64,000 nt of DNA from Spelaeicoccus albus (GTDB lineage: Bacteria; Actinomycetota; Actinomycetes; Actinomycetales; Brevibacteriaceae). The notes below the pieces were generated by a model. It saw only the letters and a program-made list of their open reading frames with translations. It did not search any database and was not told where the DNA came from. The translations under genes and the position numbers were made by a program. The stretch covers positions 1,674,001 to 1,738,000 of the forward strand of contig NZ_JACBZP010000001.1 in the NCBI RefSeq assembly GCF_013409065.1, in the 5' to 3' direction. Below are positions 51,280 to 59,880 of this stretch, in pieces. The number at the start of each line of letters is the position of its first letter. Positions within the stretch are counted from its first letter, which is position 1.

Positions 51280-52095
51280 ATGCAATCCTTGACCCTGGTA
51301 TCCGAATGGCCCGTCGAACACGTCAGCGCGGCCGTCGTATCGGCCGGCGGCGAGGTTCTCGGCACGGCCGGGGACCAACGACGAGCGTACCCGCTGGCGT
51401 CGGTGACCAAGCTGCTGTCGGCATACGCAACGCTGATGGCGTGCCGGGAGGGAGCGTTCGAGCTCGACGATGCGGCGGGACCGGAAGGGTCGACGGTGCG
51501 CCACCTGCTTTCTCACGCCTCCGGCCTCGACATGACCGAACGGAAGGTGCGGGCGCCGGCCGGCACCCGGCGGATCTACTCGAACGCCGGTATCGAAGTG
51601 CTCGCCGACTTCGTGGCCGACAGCACCGACATCGCATTTGCCGATTACGTCGCCGAGGGCGTGTTGGAGCCGCTCGGCATGACCGACACCGAGTTCACCG
51701 GATCGCCGGCCGCCGGGGCCGTCTCGTCGGCACGAGACCTCTCGCTGTTCGCGGCCGAGCTGCAGGCGCCGACGCTGTTGGACCCCGGCATTGTCGCATC
51801 CGCCACCCGCGTGGCCTTCGAAGGACTGGACGGCGTCCTACCCGGTTTCGGCAGGCAGCGGCCCAACGATTGGGGACTCGGATTCGAATTGCGCGATCAC
51901 AAGGATCCCCACTGGACCGGAGCGAACAGTTCGCCGTCCACATTCGGCCACTTCGGCCAGTCGGGCACTTTCCTGTGGGTCGATCCGGATACCGGCGCCG
52001 CAGCAGTTGCATTGACGGACAGGGATTTCGGGCCGTGGGCGGCCGACGTATGGCCGCCGTTCACCGATGCCGTGCTCGCCGACCTGCGGGGCTGA
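51280..52095 (+). CDS. Serine hydrolase, class C beta-lactamase family
   Basis: A 271-residue protein with SVTK, YSN (in RRIYSNAGIE) and FGQSG as the three active-site motifs, and HASGLDM between them. It lacks a signal peptide. It is shorter than most class C-like proteins, about 350 residues. TAGTAT at 51268-51273 is only seven bases before ATG 51280, so the transcript may be leaderless. A strong hairpin follows the stop. Substrate unknown; DD-peptidase or esterase activity is possible. Confidence 0.82.
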   Translation: MQSLTLVSEWPVEHVSAAVVSAGGEVLGTAGDQRRAYPLASVTKLLSAYATLMACREGAFELDDAAGPEGSTVRHLLSHASGLDMTERKVRAPAGTRRIYSNAGIEVLADFVADSTDIAFADYVAEGVLEPLGMTDTEFTGSPAAGAVSSARDLSLFAAELQAPTLLDPGIVASATRVAFEGLDGVLPGFGRQRPNDWGLGFELRDHKDPHWTGANSSPSTFGHFGQSGTFLWVDPDTGAAAVALTDRDFGPWAADVWPPFTDAVLADLRG

Positions 52096-52107
52096 CCCAC
52101 CCGTCCT

Positions 52108-52181
52108 CCGCAAAACGCCCCGGCGCGTATAGCCCGCCCCGTCATAACCACGCGCTCTGTACGCCGCGGGGCGTTTTGCGG
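52108..52181. terminator. Bidirectional hairpin between serine hydrolase and M24 peptidase genes
   Basis: CCGCAAAACGCCCCG pairs perfectly with CGGGGCGTTTTGCGG across a loop of about 44 bases, between two convergent stops (52095 and 52183). The AAAA/TTTT tract in the stem may aid release in both directions. Confidence 0.7.
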
Positions 52182-52182
52182 G

Positions 52183-53289
52183 TTAGCGAAGCGTGCGCGG
52201 CTGATTGTTCACCGGCTGACAACCGCTTGGCAGCGTGATCATGATGTCTTCGATCCGGGCCCCGAACAGGCCGGGCAGGTAAATCCCCGGCTCGATCGAA
52301 AACGCCATGCCGGGCTCGACCCGGCGTTCGTTACCGTCCACGATGTACGGGTCCTCGTGCGTTTCCAAGCCGATGCCGTGGCCGGTGCGATGGGTGAAGA
52401 ACTCGCCGTATCCCGCCTGTTCGATGACGTCCCGCGCCGCTGCGTCCACCGACGCGCACGTGACGCCGGGCCGGGCATGATCGCGTGCTGCGGCCTGCGA
52501 CCGGTACAGCACGTCGTACATGCGTTGAAGTTCCGGATCGGCATGGCCGACCACATAGGTGCGGGTGCAATCCGAGGCATATCCGGAGGGCAGGGTGCCG
52601 CCGATGTCGACGACTACCGCGTCCCCGTCCCGGAGGACCCGGCTACCGGGTTCATGGTGCGGGCTGGCGCCGTTCGGTCCTGCCGCCACAATTGCGAAGT
52701 CGGTGCGCGCGTGCCCGGCGTCCACGATCGCCGCGCTGATGGCCGCCGACACCTCGACCTCGGTGCGCCCGGCTGTGAGCATTTCCGGCACCCGCGCGTG
52801 CACGCGGTCGATGGCCTCGCCGGCCCGGCGCAATTCGCCGAGTTCGTAATCGTCCTTGATCTCGCGCAGCGGAGCAAGCACCTCGCCGGCCAAACGGACC
52901 CGCCCGACGCCGACGTCGTCTTGCAGCCACAACACGCGCGACGCCCACATGTGGTCGTCGACGGCGACCCGGCTCATCCGGCCGTCGAGCAGTGAACGGA
53001 TCCGGGACGCCACGTCGTCGGTCTCACCCAGGTCGACGATGTCGAGCCCCAACGCGTCGTCGACGGCTTCTTCGGCCGCCGGACGCTCGAGGGTCGGGAC
53101 CACAAGGGCGGCGGCGCCGTCCGTCAGCACCAGGCACGTCAACCGTTCGAGCGGCAATGCCGCATATCCGGTCAGATAGAACAGGTCGCTGCCCGGCGTG
53201 ATGAGCATGGCGTCCAGGCCGGCGCGGGCCATGTCGGCGCGGGCCGCATCGATCCTGGCGGTAATTGCTGGGGTTGGCGAAGTAGGCAT
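52183..53289 (-). CDS. M24-family Xaa-Pro peptidase
   Basis: A 368-residue metallopeptidase. The N-terminal creatinase-like domain (1-140) is followed by the pita-bread domain with metal ligands in VVDIGGTLPSGYASDCTRTY (core DIGG and SDCTR), TGHGIGLETHEDPY and SIEPGIYLPGLFGARIED (two Glu). It would cleave N-terminal residues before proline. Its start lies three bases after the putA stop, so proline released from peptides may feed PutA directly, a sensible operon. Confidence 0.9.
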   Translation of the reverse strand: MPTSPTPAITARIDAARADMARAGLDAMLITPGSDLFYLTGYAALPLERLTCLVLTDGAAALVVPTLERPAAEEAVDDALGLDIVDLGETDDVASRIRSLLDGRMSRVAVDDHMWASRVLWLQDDVGVGRVRLAGEVLAPLREIKDDYELGELRRAGEAIDRVHARVPEMLTAGRTEVEVSAAISAAIVDAGHARTDFAIVAAGPNGASPHHEPGSRVLRDGDAVVVDIGGTLPSGYASDCTRTYVVGHADPELQRMYDVLYRSQAAARDHARPGVTCASVDAAARDVIEQAGYGEFFTHRTGHGIGLETHEDPYIVDGNERRVEPGMAFSIEPGIYLPGLFGARIEDIMITLPSGCQPVNNQPRTLR

Positions 53290-53292
53290 ACG

Positions 53293-56200
53293 TCAGATGA
53301 TGCCATCCGACCAGGCATCGGGGTTACCGAATCGGTGCGCCGCGATGGTCACTGCTTGTTCGTGCATGAACGGCAACAGTTCGAGCCGCCCGGCAGTCGT
53401 CACGGGGTCGGCGAATACCGCGACGTCGGGATCGCCGCCCAGTGCATCGGCCACGTCCGCGGCCGACATGCCGATCAGGCGGATGCGCCCGGTGCCCGGA
53501 CCCGTCGCGGCCAGCGAGTCCAACCATTTTCGGTCGGACATTTCGACGTAGGACGCGCCGGACGCGGTCAAGGTCTTGACGAATCCGTCCGGCAGCGGCA
53601 CGCCGGTACTCACGTGCACCGTGCTTCCGGCGCGGGCGCCGGCCAGCAGGACGCGAGTCAACTCGGTCGGCGACCCGTTCTCGCCAAGACGCACGGTGAT
53701 CTCCATCGGCAGGTACCGGAACACGTTTCGCTCCAGCCCGAGTGCCGACACATCCGAAGCCACGCCGAATTCGCGTTCCCATTCGGCTTGATCGTCGGCC
53801 GCCGAGACCGCCAGATAGCCGTCCGATTGGGGAGTGCCGGACGCCGCGAGCAAGGCCGCCGCTCGCCCCTCCGGCCGCGCCGCGGGCGTCGACCGCCGCT
53901 CGGCCGGGTGCCACGAACCGAGGTGGACCACGTAATTCGGCCCGCCCGCCTTGGCGCCGGCGCCCACGGACGACCTCTTCCAGCCGCCGAACGGCTGCCG
54001 CCGTACTATCGCGCCGGTGATGCCGCGATTGACGTACAGGTTGCCGGCCTGGACCCGCGGCAGCCAATAGGCCAGGTCGTCCGGGTCGAGAGTGTGCAGG
54101 CCGGCGGTGAGCCCGTAGACCGGCGCATTTTGCAGCTCGATAGCCTCCTTCAGCGTCTCGGCAGTCATCACGCCGAGCACCGGACCGAAGTACTCGGTCA
54201 AGTGGTAGGCGCTGCCCGGTTTCACACCGGCCTTGACGCCGGGGGACCACAGCCGTCCGGTGTCGTCGAGCTGCCGGGGCTCCACTGCCCACGTCTCACC
54301 GTCGTCCAGTGTGGTCAGCACCTCCTTCAATTTGCCGGAGACCGGCTCGACCACCGGGCCCATTTGGCTGACCGGGTTCGTCGGATAGTCCACGCGCAGG
54401 CTCGACACGGCGTCCACCAGCTGATTGCGGAACCGCGTCGATGTCGCGACCGAGCCGACCAGGATCACGGTGCTGGCCGCCGAGCACTTCTGGCCGGCAT
54501 GCCCGAACGCCGAATGGACGACGTCGGCGACGGCCAGGTCGAGGTCGGCGCTCGGCGTGACGATTATCGAGTTCTTCCCGCTCGTCTCGGCAAGCAGCGG
54601 CAGGTCGGGCCGCCAGGATCGGAACAGTTTGGCCGTCTCGTAGCCGCCCGTCAGGATGACTCGGTCGACACGGCTGTCGGAAACGAGTTGTTTGCCGAGT
54701 TCGCCCTCGTCGACGTCGACAAGGCGCAGGACGTCGCGGGGGATGCCGGCGGCGTGTAGCGTGTCGACGATGACTGCGGCGCACCGGCGGGCCTGCGGCG
54801 CCGGTTTGACGACGACGGCGCTGCCGGCCGCCAGTGCCGAGAGCATCGACCCGGTCGGGATGGCGATGGGAAAATTCCACGGCGGCGTGACGACCGTCAG
54901 CTTCGACGGCACGAACTCGGCGCCGTCGACGCTGTCCAGCTCGCGTGCGCATTCGGCGTAGAAGCTTGCGAAGTCGGTGGCTTCGGACACTTCCGGATCG
55001 GACTGGTCGATGGTCTTGCCGGTTTCGACGGCCGCCACTTCAATGAGGTCGCCGCGGGCGGCGGCAAGCCCCCGGGCAGCCCGGTGCAGCACGTCGGCGC
55101 GCCCGGATCCGCCCAGTGCGGCCCACTTGGGCTGGGCGGCCACGAGGCCGGCCAGTATGTCGTCCAGCGTCTTCGCATCGGTGACGGCGGCAGCCTCGAT
55201 AGTGGCATTGCCGAGTGTTGACGACTTGGCTCGAGACAAGATCTGCCGGCCCCACGCGCGGTTGTCGGGTAGCGACGGGTCGGTGTCCGGTTCGTTGGCG
55301 AACGTGGTCGCCGGCGGCTCGTTCGGCGTCTCGAGTCGGTTTTGCTGCCGGTTGCGGGCCGGAGCTTCGGTATCGACCTCCGCCAGCGACGCAAGGAATC
55401 TGTCGCGTTCACGTTCGAACAGCTCGCGGTGCGTCGTCAGCTCGAAGACTGCCGACATGAAGTTCTCGGTGCTGGAGTTTTCTTCGAGCCGGCGAACCAG
55501 ATAGCTGATTGCCGCATCGAAGTGATCCGGGTGGACGACGGGCGTGTAGAGCAGCAGTCCGCCGACTTCGTCCGAGATCGCGGCCGCCTGTCCTTCGGCC
55601 ATGCCGAGCAGCATCTCGAACTCGATTTGGTCGGTGACGCCCCGTTCGACCGAGAGCAGCCGGGCATACGCAATGTCGAACAAATTGTGCCCCGCCACGC
55701 CGAGCCGGACGGCGTCCGCGACCTCGGGGGTCAGCGCCCACTGCAGCACGCGCTTGTAGTTGGTGTCGGTGTCCTGCTTGCGGCCGTACGGCGCCAGCGG
55801 CCAACCGCGCACTGCTGCTTCGACGTGTTCCATGGCCAGATTGGCGCCCTTGACCAGGCGGACCTTGATCGCGGCGCCGCCGCGGGCCCGGCGCGCCTTC
55901 GACCATTCGGTGAGGCCCTGCAGGGCGCCCAGCGCATCGGGCAGATACGCCTGCAGCACGATGCCGGCCTCGAGATGAAGCAACTGCGGCTGATCGAGGA
56001 TCCGTTCGAACACGGCGATCGTCAGATCGAGATCGTGGTATTCCTCCATGTCCAAATTGATGAATTTGGGCAGCGGCGAGTTCGCGGCGAGTTCGTACAG
56101 CGGAGTCAGGCGCCGGGTCACCCGCTCGACGGTTTCGTCAAATCCCCACAACGACACCTCGTTGACGATGGAGGAGACCTTGATCGAGACGTAGTCGACG

Positions 56201-56712
56201 TCGTCGCGGGCCAACATCTTCCGGGTGCCCTCGAGCCGGCTATCCGATTCGTCATTTCCCAGCACCGCTTCGCCCAAGAGGTTCAAATTGAGCCTGATTC
56301 CGGGCGTCTTCAACTTTGCGATCGCCTTGCCGAGTTTGCCCGGCCGGGAGTCGATGATGAGGTGGCCGACCATATCGCGCATTGCCCGCCGGGCGATGGG
56401 GATCACGACCGACGGCAGCACTTGGCCCATGGCCCCGCCGAGCTTGACGGCCGAGCGCATGTACCAGGGCAGGAACCCGGGCGTGTGGCGTGCCAGGTGC
56501 TTCAAACTGTCGGCAGCGACCTTGTCGTCTTCGGGCCTGATGACGCGATCGACGAAGCCCAGCGTGAAGTCGAGCCCGTCCTTGTCCTTGAGGACCTCGG
56601 CCAACAGGGCAGCCGATCCGGTGGCCTCGGCGCCGTCGCCGGCCGCCAGCCATTTCTCGACAAGTGCGACTGCCTTCTCGCCCAGTTCGGTATCGATTGT
56701 TGACGCCGTCAT
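53293..56712 (-). CDS. putA: Bifunctional proline dehydrogenase / P5C dehydrogenase
   Basis: A 1139-residue enzyme. I choose ATG 56712, with AAGGG nine bases before it, over ATG 56721, which lies within that site. The FAD-dependent proline dehydrogenase domain covers about residues 60-430, and the aldehyde dehydrogenase domain about 490-960 (AETSGKNS; Cys743 in GQKCSA). A C-terminal extension follows. It converts proline to glutamate through P5C with substrate channelling. There is no N-terminal DNA-binding domain, so it does not repress itself as the enteric protein does. Confidence 0.93.
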   Translation of the reverse strand: MTASTIDTELGEKAVALVEKWLAAGDGAEATGSAALLAEVLKDKDGLDFTLGFVDRVIRPEDDKVAADSLKHLARHTPGFLPWYMRSAVKLGGAMGQVLPSVVIPIARRAMRDMVGHLIIDSRPGKLGKAIAKLKTPGIRLNLNLLGEAVLGNDESDSRLEGTRKMLARDDVDYVSIKVSSIVNEVSLWGFDETVERVTRRLTPLYELAANSPLPKFINLDMEEYHDLDLTIAVFERILDQPQLLHLEAGIVLQAYLPDALGALQGLTEWSKARRARGGAAIKVRLVKGANLAMEHVEAAVRGWPLAPYGRKQDTDTNYKRVLQWALTPEVADAVRLGVAGHNLFDIAYARLLSVERGVTDQIEFEMLLGMAEGQAAAISDEVGGLLLYTPVVHPDHFDAAISYLVRRLEENSSTENFMSAVFELTTHRELFERERDRFLASLAEVDTEAPARNRQQNRLETPNEPPATTFANEPDTDPSLPDNRAWGRQILSRAKSSTLGNATIEAAAVTDAKTLDDILAGLVAAQPKWAALGGSGRADVLHRAARGLAAARGDLIEVAAVETGKTIDQSDPEVSEATDFASFYAECARELDSVDGAEFVPSKLTVVTPPWNFPIAIPTGSMLSALAAGSAVVVKPAPQARRCAAVIVDTLHAAGIPRDVLRLVDVDEGELGKQLVSDSRVDRVILTGGYETAKLFRSWRPDLPLLAETSGKNSIIVTPSADLDLAVADVVHSAFGHAGQKCSAASTVILVGSVATSTRFRNQLVDAVSSLRVDYPTNPVSQMGPVVEPVSGKLKEVLTTLDDGETWAVEPRQLDDTGRLWSPGVKAGVKPGSAYHLTEYFGPVLGVMTAETLKEAIELQNAPVYGLTAGLHTLDPDDLAYWLPRVQAGNLYVNRGITGAIVRRQPFGGWKRSSVGAGAKAGGPNYVVHLGSWHPAERRSTPAARPEGRAAALLAASGTPQSDGYLAVSAADDQAEWEREFGVASDVSALGLERNVFRYLPMEITVRLGENGSPTELTRVLLAGARAGSTVHVSTGVPLPDGFVKTLTASGASYVEMSDRKWLDSLAATGPGTGRIRLIGMSAADVADALGGDPDVAVFADPVTTAGRLELLPFMHEQAVTIAAHRFGNPDAWSDGII

Positions 56713-56738
56713 TGGCCCCATCCCTTAGGTTCCGGTGA

Positions 56739-56762
56739 CTATCTCTTTACTTGTAAAGATAG
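56739..56762 (-). promoter_or_regulatory. Inverted repeat in the putA 5' leader
   Basis: CTATC and TTTAC on one side pair with GTAAAGATAG on the other across a two-base loop, with a two-base bulge. It lies 27-50 bases upstream of ATG 56712 and downstream of the putative -10 box, so a protein bound here would block transcription. Confidence 0.5.
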
Positions 56763-56782
56763 CTGGATTCACCCATGGCGGG

Positions 56783-56788
56783 ATTATA
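56783..56788 (-). promoter_or_regulatory. Candidate -10 box of putA
   Basis: The minus strand reads TATAAT here, an exact match to the -10 consensus, about 70 bases before the putA start. No good -35 is visible at 16-18 bases spacing, so an activator may be required. Confidence 0.45.
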
Positions 56789-56802
56789 GATTTCGACAAT
56801 CT

Positions 56803-56826
56803 CGGAACATTTGATTGTGTGTTCCG
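56803..56826 (-). terminator. Hairpin downstream of the D-amino acid dehydratase-like gene
   Basis: CGGAACA and TGTTCCG form seven-base arms around a ten-base loop, 15-38 bases after the stop at 56841. It could terminate the kdgK-eda-deaminase transcript, though it is AT-rich for a terminator here and could equally be a binding site upstream of putA. Confidence 0.4.
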
Positions 56827-56840
56827 TCTACTTGATAGTC

Positions 56841-58166
56841 CTAGAAGAACGTGCGGACCAGGTCCGTCACGCGCGGATCGTCCCCGCTGCCGTCGAGTAC
56901 CGGAATGTACCGCCACGTCTGCATGGCCGTGCACGGATGAGACAGGCCGAGCTTCACGACGTCGCCGACGCGCACGTTCGTCGTGGCCGGATCGAACCGG
57001 AAGAACGCGTGCTGGTCGTTGACCGCCGAAATGCTCGTATCGTGCAAAGCGGTGGCCGGACGGCCCAAACCGGACGCGATGGCGTGCGGCTCCGGCAGTC
57101 CTTCGTCGTAGGGCACGTCGCGTTTGCCGGCGTCGAGCAGAGCAAGTCCTTCTTCCGGCTGCGACACGACACGCACCCATGCGTGCATGGCCGACCGGAA
57201 CGGATTGTCAACGCCGCGCGAGAACGGCGAGATACCGCGGTAGAAACCGTCGTCGTGCACGATGTACGCTCCCGAACGCAGGACGACGGCGGTGCCGGGA
57301 TCGCTGCCGGTCGCCGGTTTGATGCACGGGCCCAACTCGGCCACCACCAGGTCGAAGAAGGCGCTGCCGCCGGCAGTGAGGATCCGCTCCGCGCCCTCGG
57401 CATAGAGATCTTCCGACTCGATCTGCTCGTGTACGCCGCGCATGACGCGGAGATAGTCGGTGACGGCCGAGAGCCCGGCATCGTCGGCGTGATGCGCCAA
57501 CGCGCCTTCGTATCCGCCGATTCCGACAAGTCGCAGGCTCGGGGCGGCACGCACGGCACGGGCCACGGCAAGTGCTTCGTCCGGCGTGCGGGCACCCGAT
57601 CGTCCGCCGGTCCTGCCGAAGTCGATGATGAGATCGATCGTCTGATCGGTGTCGAGGCGGTCGAGGGCGGCCTGTAACAGGTTCACGCCTTGATCGGAGT
57701 CAACCCAGCAGGCGAACTCGAATTCCGGGTCGACTGTTCGCGCCGCGACCACCCATTCGATGGCATGCGGATCGGTCAGTTCGTTGGCCAGCTGGAGCCG
57801 CCGGAACCCGAATTCGCGGCCGACCCGCAGCTGCGGGAAGTTGGCGAGCGTGATGCCGCGTGCCCCGGCGTCCGCTTGTTCGGCCCACAGTGCCGGTGCC
57901 ATTGTCGTCTTGCCGTGCGGTTCGAGTTCGACGCCGGCCGCTGCGCACCAACGGGCCAAATGCTCGGTGTTGTCGGTGAGTGTTTGCCTGTCGAGTGTCA
58001 GCAGCGGAGTCGAGAAGTCCGACAGATGCGGGCCGGAGGCCAGGAAATCGCGCACGCTCACCCCGTCCGCCGCCACCGGGATCGACTTCTCGTCCGCGGC
58101 GAGGACTTCATCGCCCAAGGCCGCGATCCGGCCGGCGTCATAGGAATTTTCTTGCTGTGCGCTCAC
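56841..58166 (-). CDS. PLP-dependent D-threonine aldolase/D-serine dehydratase-like enzyme; candidate D-glucosaminate dehydratase
   Basis: A 441-residue fold type III PLP enzyme starting at GTG 58166 with GAGGAG upstream; the open frame upstream to 58727 mirrors the aldolase gene. EPHGKTTMAP holds the PLP lysine. HPCT near the C-terminus carries the His-Cys zinc pair of eukaryotic-type D-serine dehydratases. Relatives deaminate D-amino acids, cleave D-threonine or dehydrate D-glucosaminate to 2-keto-3-deoxygluconate. KDG kinase and KDPG aldolase genes directly upstream favour the last, by inference. Confidence 0.82.
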   Translation of the reverse strand: MSAQQENSYDAGRIAALGDEVLAADEKSIPVAADGVSVRDFLASGPHLSDFSTPLLTLDRQTLTDNTEHLARWCAAAGVELEPHGKTTMAPALWAEQADAGARGITLANFPQLRVGREFGFRRLQLANELTDPHAIEWVVAARTVDPEFEFACWVDSDQGVNLLQAALDRLDTDQTIDLIIDFGRTGGRSGARTPDEALAVARAVRAAPSLRLVGIGGYEGALAHHADDAGLSAVTDYLRVMRGVHEQIESEDLYAEGAERILTAGGSAFFDLVVAELGPCIKPATGSDPGTAVVLRSGAYIVHDDGFYRGISPFSRGVDNPFRSAMHAWVRVVSQPEEGLALLDAGKRDVPYDEGLPEPHAIASGLGRPATALHDTSISAVNDQHAFFRFDPATTNVRVGDVVKLGLSHPCTAMQTWRYIPVLDGSGDDPRVTDLVRTFF

Positions 58167-58219
58167 GGTTGACTCCTCGTGGGTTGGTGGTTGTCGTTTC
58201 GGCCCGGCGTAGGCCACGT

Positions 58220-58831
58220 TCACGCTTTCCTTTCCAACAAGGCGGCGAGTTTGGGCAGCTGCGTCTCGTCCTCGAGCGCCGATCCGACTGCGACGACCGC
58301 TACGCCGGCGTCGAGAAATTCGCCGGCATTTGCCGCATTCATGCCGCCGGTCGCCACGAACGTGGCAGTCGGGAACGGTCCGTGCATTGCGCCGAACCAG
58401 GAGCGGCCCAACAGGGACGCCGGGAACGCCTTGAGCCACGTGAGACCTTCGCGCATGGCCAGCTGCACTTCCGAGGCGGTGGCGACGCCGGGCATCGGCG
58501 GCAACCCGGCGTCCGCCGAGGCCCGGACAACGTCCAAATCGAGGCCCGGGCTCACCGTGAACGTCGCACCGGCTTCGGCGGCCTGCTCCACATGGTCGGT
58601 GGTGACGACGGTGCCGGCACCGACGTGTTTGCCGCGGCTGCGCCCTTCGGTGGCAACGATGCGCAGCGCCTCGATATCTTCGGGCGACTGGATCGGCAGT
58701 TCGACGACATCGATGCCGAGATCCCATGCGGATGTTGCGAGGGCAAGGCTGCGATCCGCTCCCATGCCGCGCATGATTGCCATCAGCGGTACCGCGCCGA
58801 AGATCGTTTCAAATGCAGAGTTGTCGACCAT
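58220..58831 (-). CDS. eda: 2-keto-3-deoxy-6-phosphogluconate (KDPG)/4-hydroxy-2-oxoglutarate aldolase
   Basis: A 203-residue class I aldolase. ATG 58831 has AAAGGG six bases upstream, so I prefer it to GTG 58846, which overlaps the kinase stop. VPLMAIMRG holds the catalytic Glu/Arg region (here Met-Arg), VGAGTVV the phosphate loop and WLKAFPASLLG the Schiff-base Lys. It splits KDPG into pyruvate and glyceraldehyde 3-phosphate; homologues also cleave 4-hydroxy-2-oxoglutarate. The position just after the kinase supports KDPG as substrate. Confidence 0.88.
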   Translation of the reverse strand: MVDNSAFETIFGAVPLMAIMRGMGADRSLALATSAWDLGIDVVELPIQSPEDIEALRIVATEGRSRGKHVGAGTVVTTDHVEQAAEAGATFTVSPGLDLDVVRASADAGLPPMPGVATASEVQLAMREGLTWLKAFPASLLGRSWFGAMHGPFPTATFVATGGMNAANAGEFLDAGVAVVAVGSALEDETQLPKLAALLERKA

Positions 58832-58842
58832 GGACGGCCCTT

Positions 58843-59790
58843 TCACGGTGTTGGTTCGGAGACTGGTTCGCTTGGTTCGGCGATCGGCGCCGGCGGTTCG
58901 ACAATGAAGTCGCTGGTGGACGTCAAGACCTGTCGAGCTCGTTCGTGGCCGGCCTGAAGCCTTTCCGCCGGCGGCAGTCCTTCGAGCGCGGCGGCCAGAT
59001 ATCCGGCGGCAAATGCGTCACCGGCGCCCACCGCTTCGACAACGCGAGTCGGAATGGCCGGGACGAAAATGGAATTTCCCCCGGTCCGGCGGAACTCGGT
59101 GGCACCAACGTCGCCGTCCTTCACGATCAAGTGCCCGGGCTCGGGTAGCAGGGCGTGGACGTCGTCCGGAGTGACGCACTCCCACAGGGCGGCCGCCTCA
59201 TCGAGCCCGACGAAGACGATATCGGCGCGGCGGGCGAATTCGAGCAGCGTGGTACCTGCGTCGCCGTTCTTCCACAAGGCGGGACGATGGTTGATGTCGA
59301 AGCTGAGCGTAGTACCGGCTGCCGCAGCGCGTTCGAACACCGAATCGGTGAGTGCGCGGCACGACGCGGACAGCGCCGGCGTGATGCCGGAAATGTACAC
59401 GACGTCGGCATCCTCGAGCCGAATGTCGGCGATGCCGGCCGGGCTCATCTTCGAGGCTGCGGAGCCGCGGCGGTAATAAAGGACGCCGTGACCGGGGTCT
59501 TTGAAATACACGCCGGTTGGGGCGTCGGGGTCGATCGCGACCCAGCGGACGTCCACGCCCCGGCGTTCGAGCGTCGAGCGGATGCGCTGCCCGAGCGCGT
59601 CATCGCCGAGCGCGCTCACCCAAGCCGACGGCACTCCGAGCTGCGCGGCGTGAGCGGCGACATTGGATTCGGCACCTCCCGCATCGAGGTGGAAATCGAC
59701 GGCGGCGGCCAGCGGCATCGTGGTCGCCGGCGTGACGAGCGCCATCGTCTCACCGATGGAGATCAGCCGGGGCATGCGTGCGGGCGTCAT
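58843..59790 (-). CDS. kdgK: PfkB-family sugar kinase, probable 2-keto-3-deoxygluconate kinase
   Basis: A 315-residue ribokinase-family enzyme. GGAESNVAAHAAQLG is the N-terminal substrate motif. GVYFKDPGHGVLYYRRGSAAS matches KDG kinases (core VYFKDPG and YYRRGSAA), and GAGDAFAAGY carries the catalytic Asp. It would phosphorylate 2-keto-3-deoxygluconate to KDPG for the next gene product. The 5' end lies within 90 bases of the divergent deacylase gene. CATAGT at 59803-59808 (minus) is close to the start, so the leader is very short. Confidence 0.85.
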   Translation of the reverse strand: MTPARMPRLISIGETMALVTPATTMPLAAAVDFHLDAGGAESNVAAHAAQLGVPSAWVSALGDDALGQRIRSTLERRGVDVRWVAIDPDAPTGVYFKDPGHGVLYYRRGSAASKMSPAGIADIRLEDADVVYISGITPALSASCRALTDSVFERAAAAGTTLSFDINHRPALWKNGDAGTTLLEFARRADIVFVGLDEAAALWECVTPDDVHALLPEPGHLIVKDGDVGATEFRRTGGNSIFVPAIPTRVVEAVGAGDAFAAGYLAAALEGLPPAERLQAGHERARQVLTSTSDFIVEPPAPIAEPSEPVSEPTP

Positions 59791-59832
59791 GAGTCAACTA
59801 TGTCGAATCTGTGCCGTTCGTGCAACAATGTG

Positions 59833-59845
59833 TGCATATAATGCA
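59833..59845 (+). promoter_or_regulatory. Palindrome over a consensus -10 in the kdgK/deacylase divergent region
   Basis: TGCAT-ATA-ATGCA is a perfect 13-base palindrome containing TATAAT (59837-59842), an exact -10 box for the rightward operon, 39 bases before its ATG. On the minus strand TTGCAC and CATAGT at 17 bases spacing (59826-59803) form a plausible leftward promoter. The IclR protein encoded in the rightward operon is the obvious candidate to bind here. Confidence 0.5.
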
Positions 59846-59880
59846 TAGAAGGAGCGCTCCCCGCACGGAAAGGACGCCGC

